Shown: one piece after another, positions 11,625 to 21,161 of the stretch | Layout: every line of letters starts with the position of its first letter | Numbering within the stretch: the first letter of the stretch is position 1 | Assembly: GCF_014490745.1 (NCBI RefSeq) | Contig: NZ_LZEU01000001.1 | Span: 2,073,501 to 2,137,500 of the forward strand | DNA length: 64,000 nucleotides | DNA from: Pseudomonas alcaligenes | GTDB taxonomy: Bacteria > Pseudomonadota > Gammaproteobacteria > Pseudomonadales > Pseudomonadaceae | Reading direction: 5' to 3' | The notes under the pieces: model-generated | What the model saw: the letters and a program-made list of their open reading frames with translations, nothing else | The model's database searches: none | What the model was told of the DNA's origin: nothing | Position numbers and translations under genes: made by a program

Positions 11625-12170
11625 ATGGTCATTGAGCAGTTGTTCACGGCATTGGTTCTGCTCGGTCTGCTGGGTTATGCGGTGGTGAGCGACTTGCGCT
11701 GCCACCGCATCCCCAATCGGCTGATCCTGACCGGTCTGCTACTGGCTGCAGCGTTGCAGTTGTACAGCTCCGGCCTTGCCGGGCTGGGTAACGGTGCCCT
11801 CGGCATGCTGATCGGTTTTGCCCTGTTTCTGCCGCTGTACGCCATGGGCGGCATGGCGGCTGGCGACGTCAAGTTGATGGCCATGGCCGGCAGCTTCCTG
11901 AGCCCCAACCACGCCCTGTGGATGGCTTTCTTCAGCCTGATCGCGGGCGGTCTGTGTGGATTTCTCATCATCCTGGTACGCGGGCAACTGGCGATGACGC
12001 TGTCGCGCTACTGGCTGATGGTGATGGCGCGGGAGCATGTGGCCCCGGCCGAGAACGAAGTAGCCGGAAAGCCATTTCCCTACTCGATTGCCGTGCTGTT
12101 GGGCTCCTGCCTGGGTTTCGTCTGGCAACCGCTCAATCCCTGGCAGCTCTGGAGTTATGCCTTCGGTTGA
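11625..12170 (+). CDS. fppA: Prepilin peptidase of the Tad locus (A24A, FppA/CpaA/TadV)
   Basis: A 181-residue polytopic membrane aspartic protease. The two catalytic aspartates are Asp23 in SDLRCHRIPN and Asp81 in MAAGDVKLM (GxGD-like motif). It lacks the N-terminal methyltransferase domain of PilD, as expected for TadV/CpaA/FppA enzymes. It cleaves the leader of Flp and of the TadE/F pseudopilins in the inner membrane. It is second in the pilus operon. Confidence 0.9.
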   Translation: MVIEQLFTALVLLGLLGYAVVSDLRCHRIPNRLILTGLLLAAALQLYSSGLAGLGNGALGMLIGFALFLPLYAMGGMAAGDVKLMAMAGSFLSPNHALWMAFFSLIAGGLCGFLIILVRGQLAMTLSRYWLMVMAREHVAPAENEVAGKPFPYSIAVLLGSCLGFVWQPLNPWQLWSYAFG

Positions 12171-12184
12171 TGGAGAGGTCTGCC

Positions 12185-13507
12185 ATGTATGCGATCAGCG
12201 ACAGCGACTCCTATCCCAGTGAACGCGAGGCCGTACAGCGCCTGGCGCCGCAGCCGAAGAGCGTGCAGGAAACCGGGCTCAGCGAGAACTTCCTGGGCGA
12301 CCTGCTGTGCAAGCATCTGCACGATGCTGGCGTGCTCGACCTGCCGCGCCTGGTCGAGCGCATGGCGCTTACCGGGGCGGTGCTGGAAGAAGTACTGCAT
12401 TTCCTGCGCAAGCAAGGGCGCATTGAAGTGCTCGGCCAGACCGGCGGCCAGGCCCTGCGCTATGGCCTCACCGAACGGGGTCGTCTGGCTGCCCGCGATG
12501 CCCTGGAGCGCAGCGGCTACCTGGGCGCGACACCTTTTCCCGTAGGCGCCTACCGCTCCCTGCTGAAGATTCAGACCATCCACCACGGCCGCATCACCGC
12601 CCGCGACATGCGCTCGGCGTTCGGCGGCGTGGTGCTCTCCGAGGGCATGCTCGACCAGATCGGCGTGGCCCTCAATTCCGGCCGGGCGATCATGGTCTAC
12701 GGGCCGGCCGGTACCGGCAAGACCTACATCAGTACCCGCCTGATCCGCCTGTTCGCCGAGGCCATCTGGGTGCCGCACGCGATCGAGATCAACGAGTCGG
12801 TGGTGGAGATCTACGACCCGCAGGTGCACCAGCGCCTGGACGAGGACGCTCGGCAGAACCACCTGATGCTCGAAGAGGGCATCGACCGCCGCCTGCTGTG
12901 CTGCAAGCGACCGATCGTGATCACCGGCGGCGAGCTGAGCATGGAACAGCTGGATATCCGCTACGACCCATACAACCGCCTGTACCAGGCGCCCCTGCAG
13001 CTCAAGGCCAGCAACGGTCTGTTCATCATCGACGACATGGGCCGCCAGCGCATGGCACCGGCCGAGCTGCTCAACCGCTGGATCGTGCCGATGGAGGAAA
13101 AACGTGACTTCCTCAACCTCGGCGGCGGTCGGCATTGCGAGTTGCCGTTCGACCTGATCCTGGTGTTCTCCACCAACCTCAATCCGCTGGAGCTGGCCGA
13201 CGAGGCCTTCCTGCGGCGGATTGGCTACAAGCTGCACTTCAACTACCTGCGCCCCGAGGAGTACGAGCGGATCTGGCGCCAGGAGTGCGAGCGCCAGGGC
13301 ATCGTGTTCGACCCGATCCTGCTGCGCTATGTGCTGCAGGGGCTCTACGAGGCCGAGGGCATGCCGCTGGTGGCCTGTCACCCGCGTGACCTGCTGGGCA
13401 TGGCGCTGGATCGCCAGCGCTACCTGGATGGCTCCGGGCCGCTGTCACCCCGCGAGCTGGAGTGGGCCTGGCACAACTACTTCGTACAACTCGATTTTCT
13501 CGGTTGA
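12185..13507 (+). CDS. Winged-helix plus AAA+ ATPase inside the Tad operon
   Basis: A 440-residue protein. ATG 12185 follows GGAGAGG; the open frame runs further upstream but overlaps fppA. Residues about 50-120 look like a winged helix (LVERMALTGAVLEEVLHFLR, then GLTERGRLAA). From about 150 it is an AAA+ ATPase with Walker A YGPAGTGKT (173-180), Walker B LFIIDDMGR, a sensor-1-like FSTNL and a late arginine-rich lid. It is separate from TadA and TadZ, which are also present. As I remember it, the P. aeruginosa Tad locus has no such gene. The role is unknown; a remodelling or regulatory ATPase for the pilus is inferred from position. Confidence 0.75.
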   Translation: MYAISDSDSYPSEREAVQRLAPQPKSVQETGLSENFLGDLLCKHLHDAGVLDLPRLVERMALTGAVLEEVLHFLRKQGRIEVLGQTGGQALRYGLTERGRLAARDALERSGYLGATPFPVGAYRSLLKIQTIHHGRITARDMRSAFGGVVLSEGMLDQIGVALNSGRAIMVYGPAGTGKTYISTRLIRLFAEAIWVPHAIEINESVVEIYDPQVHQRLDEDARQNHLMLEEGIDRRLLCCKRPIVITGGELSMEQLDIRYDPYNRLYQAPLQLKASNGLFIIDDMGRQRMAPAELLNRWIVPMEEKRDFLNLGGGRHCELPFDLILVFSTNLNPLELADEAFLRRIGYKLHFNYLRPEEYERIWRQECERQGIVFDPILLRYVLQGLYEAEGMPLVACHPRDLLGMALDRQRYLDGSGPLSPRELEWAWHNYFVQLDFLG

Positions 13508-13519
13508 GGAGACACGGAT

Positions 13520-14320
13520 ATGGGCTCGCGAACTCTCACCTTGGTCGTCCTGTCCCTGGTGCTTGGCCTGGGGGCGGCCTGGATGGCCAACAACTGGTTG
13601 AGTGGCCGGCTCAATGCCAGCCCCGACGACAACATGCAGAACGTCATGGTGGCGGCCGTGGAGATTCCCTTCGGCAGCATGATCGAGGCGCAGCACGTGG
13701 TGCAGGTGCGCATGCCGAAGAGCACGGTGCCGGATGACTCCTTCGACAGCGCCGACAAGGTGGTGGGACGCATCGCCACCTTCGCCATGCTGCGCGGCGA
13801 CATCCTGCGCGCGGCGCGGGTGGCCGAGCACCTCGGCGGCAGCACCCTGGCCTCGCTGATCGAGACGGACAAGCGCGCCGTGTCGGTACGGGTCGACGAT
13901 GTGGTCGGGGTCGGCGGTTTCCTCCTGCCGGGCAACCGGGTGGATGTACTGGCCACCAAACGGGTCGGCAGCAGCAACAACGACGCCGAATCCAAGACCA
14001 TCCTCGAAGACCTGCGGGTGCTGGCCGTCGACCAGACCGCCAGTACCGACAAGACCCAGCCGGTGGTGGTGCGGGCAGTGACCCTGGAGATGACTTCCGA
14101 AGAGGCCGAAGTGCTGGTCAAGGCGCAGACCGAGGGGCGCCTGCAGCTGGCCCTGCGCAACCCGCTGGACAACCAGAAAAAGCCCGAGGTGGTGGCGCCC
14201 AAGGTGGAAAAGCCGGCGCCGGCTCCTGAGCCGGCCAAACCGGTGGTGCGGCGCAGCAATGGCGGAACCGGGGTGACCATCATCCGCGGTACCGATGTGA
14301 ATGTGGCCAAGGTGCAGTAA
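13520..14320 (+). CDS. rcpC: Flp pilus assembly protein RcpC/CpaB
   Basis: A 266-residue protein with one N-terminal membrane anchor (LTLVVLSLVLGLGAAWMANN), an SAF domain (VEIPFGSMIEAQHVVQVRMP) and the CpaB central region (AVSVRVDDVVGVGGFLLPGN) before a Pro/Ala-rich tail. CpaB/RcpC is periplasmic and works with the secretin RcpA at the outer-membrane end of the Tad machine. It lies 12 bp after the AAA+ gene and 62 bp before rcpA. Confidence 0.92.
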   Translation: MGSRTLTLVVLSLVLGLGAAWMANNWLSGRLNASPDDNMQNVMVAAVEIPFGSMIEAQHVVQVRMPKSTVPDDSFDSADKVVGRIATFAMLRGDILRAARVAEHLGGSTLASLIETDKRAVSVRVDDVVGVGGFLLPGNRVDVLATKRVGSSNNDAESKTILEDLRVLAVDQTASTDKTQPVVVRAVTLEMTSEEAEVLVKAQTEGRLQLALRNPLDNQKKPEVVAPKVEKPAPAPEPAKPVVRRSNGGTGVTIIRGTDVNVAKVQ

Positions 14321-14382
14321 TAGGGCGGCCGCCAACAACAAGAGTCAGGTGGGTGCAGTCGACTTTCAACAAGGAGAGGGAC

Positions 14383-15849
14383 ATGCAAAACATTCGAATG
14401 ATCGTGCTGGCAAGCGTGCTGCTGATCGCCTGGCCCTGGTCGCCGGCAGTGCAGGCAGCCGATGCGCAGCCGGCGGTCACGGCGTTGTCGGCGGCCAACG
14501 TCAGCAACATCCAGGTGCCGATCTACAAGTCGCGGGTGCTCAGCACACGCAAGCCGGTCAAGCGCATCTCGGTGGGCAACCCGGAGATTGCCGACATCCT
14601 CATCACCAGCCCGACCCAGCTCTACCTGCTGGGGCGCTCGCTGGGCAGCACCAATGTGCTGCTGTGGGATGGCAGCAACAAGCTGATCGACAGCCTGGAT
14701 CTGGAAGTGGTGCATGACCTCAGCGGCCTCAAGGGCAAGCTGTACCAGTTGATGCCCAACGAGAACATCGAAGTGTTCAGCGCCCAGGGCGCCCTGGTGC
14801 TGCGCGGTCAGGTGAGCAGTGCAGCGGTGATGGATACCGCCGTCAAGGTGGCCAAGACCTACGCCGCGCAGACCTCGAGCATCGTCCAGGGTGAAGGTGA
14901 GGCGGCCAAGGCCAAGTCCACCGAGTCGCTGGAAGTGATCAACCTGATGACGGTCGGCGGCGGCCAGCAGGTGATGCTGGAGGTCAAGGTCGCGGAGATG
15001 CAGCGCAGCCTGGTCAAGCGCCTGGGTGTGCGCTTCCTGGCCCTGGGCACCAACGGCAACTGGAGCTTCGGCGGCTTCAACAACGGCACCTCGGTGGTGG
15101 ATGACGGCCTGCTGAGCAACGGCACCGGGCTACTGGCGCAGTTCGCCTCAGGCAGCTTCGCCTTCAACATGCTGCTGGAAGCGGCCAAGGAGGACGGCTC
15201 GGCCAAGGTGCTGGCCGAACCGACCCTGGTCACCCTGACCGGGCAGGAGGCCGAGTTCATCTCCGGCGGCGAGTTTCCCATTCCGGTCGCCGACGACGAT
15301 GGCATCAGCATCGAGTTCAAGGAGTTCGGTGTCGGCGTGAAATTCCTCCCGGTGGTGCTGGATAGCGATCGCATCAACCTCAACCTGAACGTGCTGGTCA
15401 GCGAGCTGGTGGAGGCCAACAGCCTAGTGGTCAACACCGGCAACTCCACCGACGACGCCAGCCTGCTGGTGCCGGCGCTGACCAAGCGCAGCGCGCAATC
15501 CACGGTGGAGCTGGGCGATGGCCAGACCATCGCGATTGCCGGCCTGATCAGCGAGCGCACCCGCGACAGCGTCAACCGTTTCCCCGGCCTGGGCGACATC
15601 GCGATCATCGGCAACCTGTTCCGCAGCCAGGAGTTCATCAAGGGTGAAACCGAGCTGGTGATCCTGGTCACCCCGCACATCGCCAAGCCGGTGGACGCCA
15701 AGCTGGTGCGCCTGCCCACCGAGAAGTTCGTCGAACCCAGCGACATGGACTTCTATCTGCTGGGCAAGACCAAGAGCGACCAGCCTGGGCGCACCGTCCC
15801 GGTCAGTCTCGGGGTAACCGGCAGCAGCTTCGGCCATGACCTGCGCTAA
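14383..15849 (+). CDS. rcpA: Tad pilus secretin RcpA/CpaC
   Basis: A 488-residue outer-membrane channel protein. ATG 14383 follows AAGGAGAGGG and starts directly with a signal peptide ending near VQAA; an in-frame GTG 30 bases earlier would spoil it. The N-terminal secretin domain contains KRISVGNPEIADILITS, a BON-like region follows (VFSAQGALVLRGQVSS), and the C-terminal secretin beta domain includes the VLAEPTLVTLTGQEAEF signature. It forms the pore through which the Flp fibre leaves the cell. Confidence 0.93.
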   Translation: MQNIRMIVLASVLLIAWPWSPAVQAADAQPAVTALSAANVSNIQVPIYKSRVLSTRKPVKRISVGNPEIADILITSPTQLYLLGRSLGSTNVLLWDGSNKLIDSLDLEVVHDLSGLKGKLYQLMPNENIEVFSAQGALVLRGQVSSAAVMDTAVKVAKTYAAQTSSIVQGEGEAAKAKSTESLEVINLMTVGGGQQVMLEVKVAEMQRSLVKRLGVRFLALGTNGNWSFGGFNNGTSVVDDGLLSNGTGLLAQFASGSFAFNMLLEAAKEDGSAKVLAEPTLVTLTGQEAEFISGGEFPIPVADDDGISIEFKEFGVGVKFLPVVLDSDRINLNLNVLVSELVEANSLVVNTGNSTDDASLLVPALTKRSAQSTVELGDGQTIAIAGLISERTRDSVNRFPGLGDIAIIGNLFRSQEFIKGETELVILVTPHIAKPVDAKLVRLPTEKFVEPSDMDFYLLGKTKSDQPGRTVPVSLGVTGSSFGHDLR

Positions 15850-15861
15850 GGGAGCACGACC

Positions 15862-16131
15862 ATGAAGATTCTGATTCTGCCTGCACTGCTGATCGGCCTT
15901 GCGACGGGCTGCGTGACCTACAACGAAGGGCGGGTCGGCACCCAGGGCGAAAGCGTGTACGCCACCACCTACGAGCAGATTGCCGACAAGGAGCGGGCGG
16001 CCAACCCGGGCACCAGCGTACCGCCCAGCGGGCTCGACGGCCCGGTGGTGGAGAAGGTCATGGACGGTTACCGCGGCAAGACTGGCGATGCTGAGCAGAT
16101 CCGCCAGCCGATCCAGATCAACATCCAGTAG
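15862..16131 (+). CDS. Small lipoprotein of the Tad operon
   Basis: An 89-residue lipoprotein; signal MKILILPALLIGLATGC with the lipidated Cys at 17. The mature part is hydrophilic and ends in QPIQINIQ. Its position right after the secretin suggests a small accessory or pilotin-like function as for RcpB/TadD-type lipoproteins, but there is no diagnostic motif. It starts 12 bp after rcpA. Confidence 0.7.
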   Translation: MKILILPALLIGLATGCVTYNEGRVGTQGESVYATTYEQIADKERAANPGTSVPPSGLDGPVVEKVMDGYRGKTGDAEQIRQPIQINIQ

Positions 16132-16145
16132 CAGGAGTCTGAGCG

Positions 16146-17507
16146 ATGAAACCCCGCAGGTCGCACCGCCTCGCCGCGCTGCCGCAACGCCAGCGGGGTG
16201 CGGTCATCGTACTGATCGTGATCGCCATGCTGTCGATTCTGCTGATGGCGGCGCTGGCTCTCGATGGCAGCCATATGCTGGTCAACAAGACCCGTTTGCA
16301 GAACGCGGTGGATGCGGCGGCGCTGAGCGGAGCCAAGACCCTCAACGAAGTGCTCGGCACCATGAATGCCGCCACCCTGAGTCGTACTGCCGCCCTGCAG
16401 ACCCTGAACCTGAATGCCGCGGCCAGCGGCAATGGCGAGCTGGCCACGGCCATTGCCGCCAATACGGCGGGCTTTGCCGTGGTGGAGTTGTCGGCCAGCG
16501 TCTACGGGCCGTTCTCCTTCCCGGGGCCGGCGGATGCGCGCTATGTGCGGGTGTCGGTACCGGACTACCCCCTGGCCGGATTCTTCTGGGGCGTGCTGCA
16601 GAGCTTCGGCAATGCCAATACGCCGGACAAGGCGGTGGCTGCGGTGGCCACGGCCGGGCCTAGCCCGACCAGCCCCTGCGACCTGGCGCCGGTGATGGTC
16701 TGCGGCCAGTCGGTACCCAACACCTTCTTCGGCTACAACTTCGGCCACCTGGAAGTGCTCAAGACGGCCAGCAACAACAGCTCGGGCATCGGCCCCGGCA
16801 ACTTCCAGCTGCTCGATTTCGGCTCCGGCGGCAAGACCGTGCGCGAGCTGATGGCCGGTGGCGGCACGGTCTGCCCGGTGATCGGCGACCAGGTGCAGAC
16901 CAAGCCGGGCAACACCGTCGGCCCGGCCATCCAGGGCCTGAATACGCGCTTCGGCGAGTACAGCGGCGGCCTCAGCAGCAGCGACTACCCGCCGGATCTG
17001 ATCACCAACTACAGCCAGGTCAGCGGTCAGGGCGGGCTGAGTCTGGATAGTGGCGGCAGCATCGTCTACGGCAAGGCCAACGGCAAAGGCGGCGGCACCG
17101 AGGCGGTGTCGTCCGATGCCAACGGCAACATCACCACGGCCAGTGGCACCGCGCTGTTCGACTACAACGACTGGCAGCAGCGCTCGGCCGAATGCGTGGC
17201 CGGCAACGGCAGTGGCTGCCAGGCCGGCGGCGTGCTGCAGCGGCGCATCCTGCGGGTGGTGGTGGGGCAATGCAGCGGCACCGACGGCGGTACGGCGCAT
17301 GTGCCGGTGCTGGGTTTCGGCTGCTTCTACGTGCTGCAGCCGGCGAGCCAGAAGGGCAACGAGTCGCAGATCTTCGGCCAGTTCGTGCAGGACTGCGAAG
17401 GCGACAACGTGCCCGGGCCGACGCCGACCAACGACAGCGGGCCGCAGATCATCCAGCTGTACAAGACCTACATCGACAACAACCGCACACCGAGCACGGA
17501 CTCCTAG
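16146..17507 (+). CDS. TadG-like protein with N-terminal pseudopilin anchor
   Basis: A 453-residue protein that begins with a basic leader and the Tad/TadG-type N-terminal helix (QRGAVIVLIVIAMLSILLMA) followed by the conserved VDAAALSGAKTL region. The rest is a large extracytoplasmic, Gly/Ser/Asn-rich domain with several Cys, consistent with disulfides. TadG-type proteins anchor or terminate the pilus and need the other Tad proteins. Adjacent TadE/TadF-like genes support the call. The function of the C-terminal domain is not visible. Confidence 0.8.
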   Translation: MKPRRSHRLAALPQRQRGAVIVLIVIAMLSILLMAALALDGSHMLVNKTRLQNAVDAAALSGAKTLNEVLGTMNAATLSRTAALQTLNLNAAASGNGELATAIAANTAGFAVVELSASVYGPFSFPGPADARYVRVSVPDYPLAGFFWGVLQSFGNANTPDKAVAAVATAGPSPTSPCDLAPVMVCGQSVPNTFFGYNFGHLEVLKTASNNSSGIGPGNFQLLDFGSGGKTVRELMAGGGTVCPVIGDQVQTKPGNTVGPAIQGLNTRFGEYSGGLSSSDYPPDLITNYSQVSGQGGLSLDSGGSIVYGKANGKGGGTEAVSSDANGNITTASGTALFDYNDWQQRSAECVAGNGSGCQAGGVLQRRILRVVVGQCSGTDGGTAHVPVLGFGCFYVLQPASQKGNESQIFGQFVQDCEGDNVPGPTPTNDSGPQIIQLYKTYIDNNRTPSTDS

Positions 17508-17515
17508 GGGTTCCC

Positions 17516-18013
17516 ATGGCCAGGGCAATGCACGGCAACAGGCAACGCGGGGTGGCAATGGTGGAGTTCGCCATTGCCTTGCCGGTACTGCTGTTGCTGC
17601 TGTTCGGCATCGCCGAGTTCGGTCGCATGTTGTTCCAGTACAACAGCCTGCTGCAGGCCAGCCGCGATGCTAGCCGCTATGCCGCCAGCGAAGCGTGGAA
17701 CGCCACCCTGGGGCGGGTCGAGCTGACCAGTGCCCTGCAGACCCAGGTGAAGAACATCGCTGTCTACGGCGTGCCAGCTCCCGCGCTCGGCGCAAGCCCG
17801 GCGGTGCCGTGCCTGACCACCGGCAATGTCACGGTGGCGGCAGAGGGCACCACCCATGTACGGGTCAGTGTCAGCTTCGCCTTCCGCCCGGTGCTCGGCG
17901 ACCGCACGGCGAACGACTGCAATGTATCGACCGCGGGACTGCCGAACTTCTTCAGCAACCCGATTCCGCTGGCCTTGACGCTGAACGCCAGCGTCGTGAT
18001 GAGGGCCCTGTGA
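17516..18013 (+). CDS. TadE-like pseudopilin
   Basis: A 165-residue protein with a basic leader and the TadE-type signature GVAMVEFAIALPVLLLLLFG (conserved Glu in the start of the hydrophobic helix), processed by the prepilin peptidase in characterised Tad systems. The mature domain carries two or more cysteines. ATG 17516 lies 8 bp after the TadG-like stop, and the stop overlaps the next start by one base (TGATG). Confidence 0.85.
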   Translation: MARAMHGNRQRGVAMVEFAIALPVLLLLLFGIAEFGRMLFQYNSLLQASRDASRYAASEAWNATLGRVELTSALQTQVKNIAVYGVPAPALGASPAVPCLTTGNVTVAAEGTTHVRVSVSFAFRPVLGDRTANDCNVSTAGLPNFFSNPIPLALTLNASVVMRAL

Positions 18014-18513
18014 TGAACAGACACATGCGCGGGGTGTACGTGGTCGAGTTCGCCATCATCGGCCTGCTGCTGTTCGTCATGCTGTTCGGCGTGCTGGAGA
18101 TGGGGCGCCTGTACTTCACCGTCAACACCCTGAACGAAACGGTACGCCGCGGCGCACGCCTGGCCGCCGTGTGCGACATCAGCGACCCGCGCATCCTGCG
18201 CCGGGCCATCTTCAATGATGTCAACAACGCCGGAGCCAGCGGCCTGATCGGCAACCTGGAAACCGCCGACCTGACCCTGGTGTACCTGGACGCCAATGGT
18301 GCGGTGGTAGCGGCGCCGAACGACACCAACGGCGCCAACGGTTTCCGCGCCATCCGCTACGTGCAGCTGCGGCTGGACAATTTCACCTTCGATGCCTTGA
18401 TCCCGCTGTTCGGCGGGCAGATCACCCTGCCGGCGTTCCGTGCCACGCTCCCGCGCGAAAGCCTGGGGCGACATGCCGAGGACGGGGTCGTTCCGGAGAT
18501 CACACCATGTTGA
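18013..18513 (+). CDS. Second TadE/TadF-like pseudopilin
   Basis: A 166-residue protein with the same architecture as its upstream neighbour: a short leader, then GVYVVEFAIIGLLLFVMLFG with the conserved Glu, then a periplasmic domain. Together with the TadG-like and TadE-like proteins it completes the usual TadE/F/G trio of minor components. It overlaps the upstream stop by one base and the downstream tadZ start by seven bases, so it is within one translationally coupled operon. Confidence 0.85.
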   Translation: MNRHMRGVYVVEFAIIGLLLFVMLFGVLEMGRLYFTVNTLNETVRRGARLAAVCDISDPRILRRAIFNDVNNAGASGLIGNLETADLTLVYLDANGAVVAAPNDTNGANGFRAIRYVQLRLDNFTFDALIPLFGGQITLPAFRATLPRESLGRHAEDGVVPEITPC

Positions 18514-19724
18514 AGTCTCGTGATGTCGGCAGCGTGCTCGGCCAGCATAAGCCGCAGGGCCCGCGCCTGTTGATCAGCAGTCGGGATAGTCGGGCGCTGC
18601 ACCAGCTGGAGGGTATCTGCCGGCACATGCCCAGCCTGCAGGTGAGCACGCGCCTGGTGAGCAACGGGCATACCGACCCGTTGTACGGCCTGGAGCAACT
18701 GCCGGACTTCCTCCTGCTGTGGGTCAGCCATCTGTGGCGCGAGGAACTGGCTGCGCTGCTGCAGCGCCCGGCCCATGAGCGGCCGCCGCTGCTGGTGTGT
18801 GGCCCGCTGGACGAACGCGAAGGCATGCGCATGGCCATGCAGGCCGGCGCCCGCGACTTCCTGCCCGAGCCGGTGAGCGAGAGCGAACTGCTGGCCGCCC
18901 TGCAGCGCATGCTGCAGGAGAGCCACCTGAGCCCCAGCGGCGGCAAGCTGGTGGCGGTGATGAACGCCAAGGGCGGCTCCGGGGCCACCATGCTGGCCTG
19001 CAACCTGGCCCACCAGCTGAGTGCCAGCGGCGCCAGCACCCTGCTGCTGGATCTCGACCTGCAGTTCGGCAGCGTGGCCCACAGCCTCGACATAGTCCCG
19101 GCCCACAGTCATGTGGAAGTCATGCAGCAGGTCGCGGACATGGACAGCGTGGCGCTGCACGGTTTCTGCAGCCACTTCAGCCCGACCCTGCATGTGCTCG
19201 GCGGTCGCTCCAGCGACCTGTGCCTGGCTCAGGATGTTCACCTGGAGCACCTCGAAGCCCTGCTGCACCTGGCGCGCAACAGCTACGACTGGGTGGTGGT
19301 GGATCTGCCGCGGCAGATCGACCACCTGACCGGCATCACCCTGGAGCAGGCCGACCACTGCTACATCCTGCTGCAGCAGAGCCTCAGTCACCTCAAGGAT
19401 GCCAGCCGTCTGCTGCACATCCTGCGTAACGACCTGGGCGTGCAGGGCAACCGCCTGCACGTGGTGATCAACCGCTACAACAAGACCGCGCCGATCAGCC
19501 TGCAGGACATTGGCGAGGCCCTGCGCTGCCAGGATCTGCAGAAGCTGCCGAACGACTTTGCCGCCGTCAGCGAGAGCCAGAACAGCGGCGTACCGCTGGA
19601 GCTGCACGCGCCGCGGGCGCCGATCACCCAGGCCTTGCGCAGCCTCAAGCAGGAACTGGCCGGGGCCGAGGTGGATGAGAGCGGCCTGTTCAAACGTACT
19701 TTCAGCCGCTTGTTCAGGGGGTGA
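18507..19724 (+). CDS. tadZ: Pilus localisation ATPase TadZ/CpaE
   Basis: A 405-residue protein. Residues about 20-135 form an atypical receiver-like domain (DSRALHQLEGICRHMPSLQV onwards) lacking obvious phosphorylation residues, as usual in TadZ. From about 145 it is a MinD/ParA-type ATPase with the deviant Walker A KGGSGAT. TadZ places the Tad machine at a specific site in the cell, often a pole, and recruits other Tad proteins. It lies 3 bp before tadA. Confidence 0.92.
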   Translation: MLKSRDVGSVLGQHKPQGPRLLISSRDSRALHQLEGICRHMPSLQVSTRLVSNGHTDPLYGLEQLPDFLLLWVSHLWREELAALLQRPAHERPPLLVCGPLDEREGMRMAMQAGARDFLPEPVSESELLAALQRMLQESHLSPSGGKLVAVMNAKGGSGATMLACNLAHQLSASGASTLLLDLDLQFGSVAHSLDIVPAHSHVEVMQQVADMDSVALHGFCSHFSPTLHVLGGRSSDLCLAQDVHLEHLEALLHLARNSYDWVVVDLPRQIDHLTGITLEQADHCYILLQQSLSHLKDASRLLHILRNDLGVQGNRLHVVINRYNKTAPISLQDIGEALRCQDLQKLPNDFAAVSESQNSGVPLELHAPRAPITQALRSLKQELAGAEVDESGLFKRTFSRLFRG

Positions 19725-19727
19725 TCC

Positions 19728-21161
19728 ATGTTGAGCGAATTTCGCAATCGCCTACGTCTGCCTGCCTCCAAGAAGGACGCCGAGAGCGTCGCCGAGGCGA
19801 CCCAGGCCGAGGCCCCCAGCATGATGGCCTGGGAGCTGACCACCCCGGCGGAGCTCTATGAGACCCGCACCCAGCTCAATAGCGTGGAGAGCGAGTGGCG
19901 CGAGAAGATCTACCAGCAGTTGCTCAAGGTCATGGATTTGTCGCTGCTCGACTCGCTGGAGCCGGCCGAGGCGACACGGCAGATCCGCGACATTACCCAG
20001 CGCCTGCTCGACGAGCACTCGGCGCCGGTTTCCACCGCCAGCCGCCAGCTGATCATCAAGCAGATCACCGACGAGGTGCTCGGCCTCGGCCCGCTGGAGC
20101 CGCTGCTGGCCGACCACAGCGTGTCCGACATCCTGGTCAACGGCCATGCCTCGGTGTACGTCGAGCGCTTCGGCAAGCTGCAGCAGACCGATGTGCGCTT
20201 TCGCGACGACCAGCACCTGCTCAACATCATCGACCGCATCGTTTCCAGCCTGGGGCGGCGCATCGACGAGTCCTCGCCGCTGGTGGATGCCCGGCTCAAG
20301 GACGGCTCGCGGGTTAACGCGATCATCCCGCCGCTGGCCATCGACGGGCCCAGTCTGTCGATCCGCCGTTTCGCCGTGGATCTGCTGAATGCCGAGAGCC
20401 TGGTGCAGATGGGCACCATCACCCCGGCCATCGGCCTGATGCTCAAGGCCATCGTCCGCGGCCGCCTGAACGTGCTGGTGTCCGGCGGTACCGGTACCGG
20501 CAAGACCACCATGCTCAACGTGCTGTCCAGCTTTATCCCGGACAACGAGCGCATCGTCACCATCGAGGACTCCGCCGAGCTGCAGCTGCAGCAACCGCAC
20601 GTGGTGCGCCTGGAAACCCGGCCGTCGAACATCGAGGGGCGTGGCGAGGTGAACCAGCGCGAGCTGGTGCGCAACAGCCTGCGCATGCGCCCTGATCGCA
20701 TCGTCATCGGCGAGGTGCGCGGCGCCGAGGCGCTGGACATGCTGACGGCGATGAACACCGGCCACGACGGCTCGCTGACCACCATCCACGCCAACACCGC
20801 GCGGGACGCCCTGGGGCGGATCGAGAACATGGTGTCGATGACCGGCGCGACCTTCCCGATCAAGGCTCTGCGTCAGCAGATCGCCTCGGCCATCGACGTG
20901 GTGGTGCAGCTGGAACGCCAGGAGGACGGCAAGCGCCGGCTGATCAGCGTGCAGGAGATCAACGGCATGGAGGGCGACATGGTGACCATGACCGAGATAT
21001 TCGCTTTCGTCCGCCGCGGCATCGGCGAGCACGGCGAGGTGCTTGGCGAGTTCCGCCCCACCGGCATGGTGCCGGCCTTTCGCGAGGAGCTGGCCAAGCG
21101 CGGCATCGAGCTGCCGCTGAGCCTGTTCCGCCCGGACTGGATGGAGGCCCTGCCGTCATGA
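19728..21161 (+). CDS. tadA: Tad secretion/pilus assembly ATPase TadA/CpaF
   Basis: A 477-residue hexameric GspE-family ATPase that powers Flp pilus extension (and in some systems retraction). It shows an N-terminal all-alpha region, Walker [10 protein letters not shown] near residues 253-261, the Asp box [12 protein letters not shown], and the Walker B/His-box region [18 protein letters not shown] with TTIHANT. The stop overlaps the tadB start (ATGA). Confidence 0.96.
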   Translation: MLSEFRNRLRLPASKKDAESVAEATQAEAPSMMAWELTTPAELYETRTQLNSVESEWREKIYQQLLKVMDLSLLDSLEPAEATRQIRDITQRLLDEHSAPVSTASRQLIIKQITDEVLGLGPLEPLLADHSVSDILVNGHASVYVERFGKLQQTDVRFRDDQHLLNIIDRIVSSLGRRIDESSPLVDARLKDGSRVNAIIPPLAIDGPSLSIRRFAVDLLNAESLVQMGTITPAIGLMLKAIVRGRLNVLVSGGTGTGKTTMLNVLSSFIPDNERIVTIEDSAELQLQQPHVVRLETRPSNIEGRGEVNQRELVRNSLRMRPDRIVIGEVRGAEALDMLTAMNTGHDGSLTTIHANTARDALGRIENMVSMTGATFPIKALRQQIASAIDVVVQLERQEDGKRRLISVQEINGMEGDMVTMTEIFAFVRRGIGEHGEVLGEFRPTGMVPAFREELAKRGIELPLSLFRPDWMEALPS

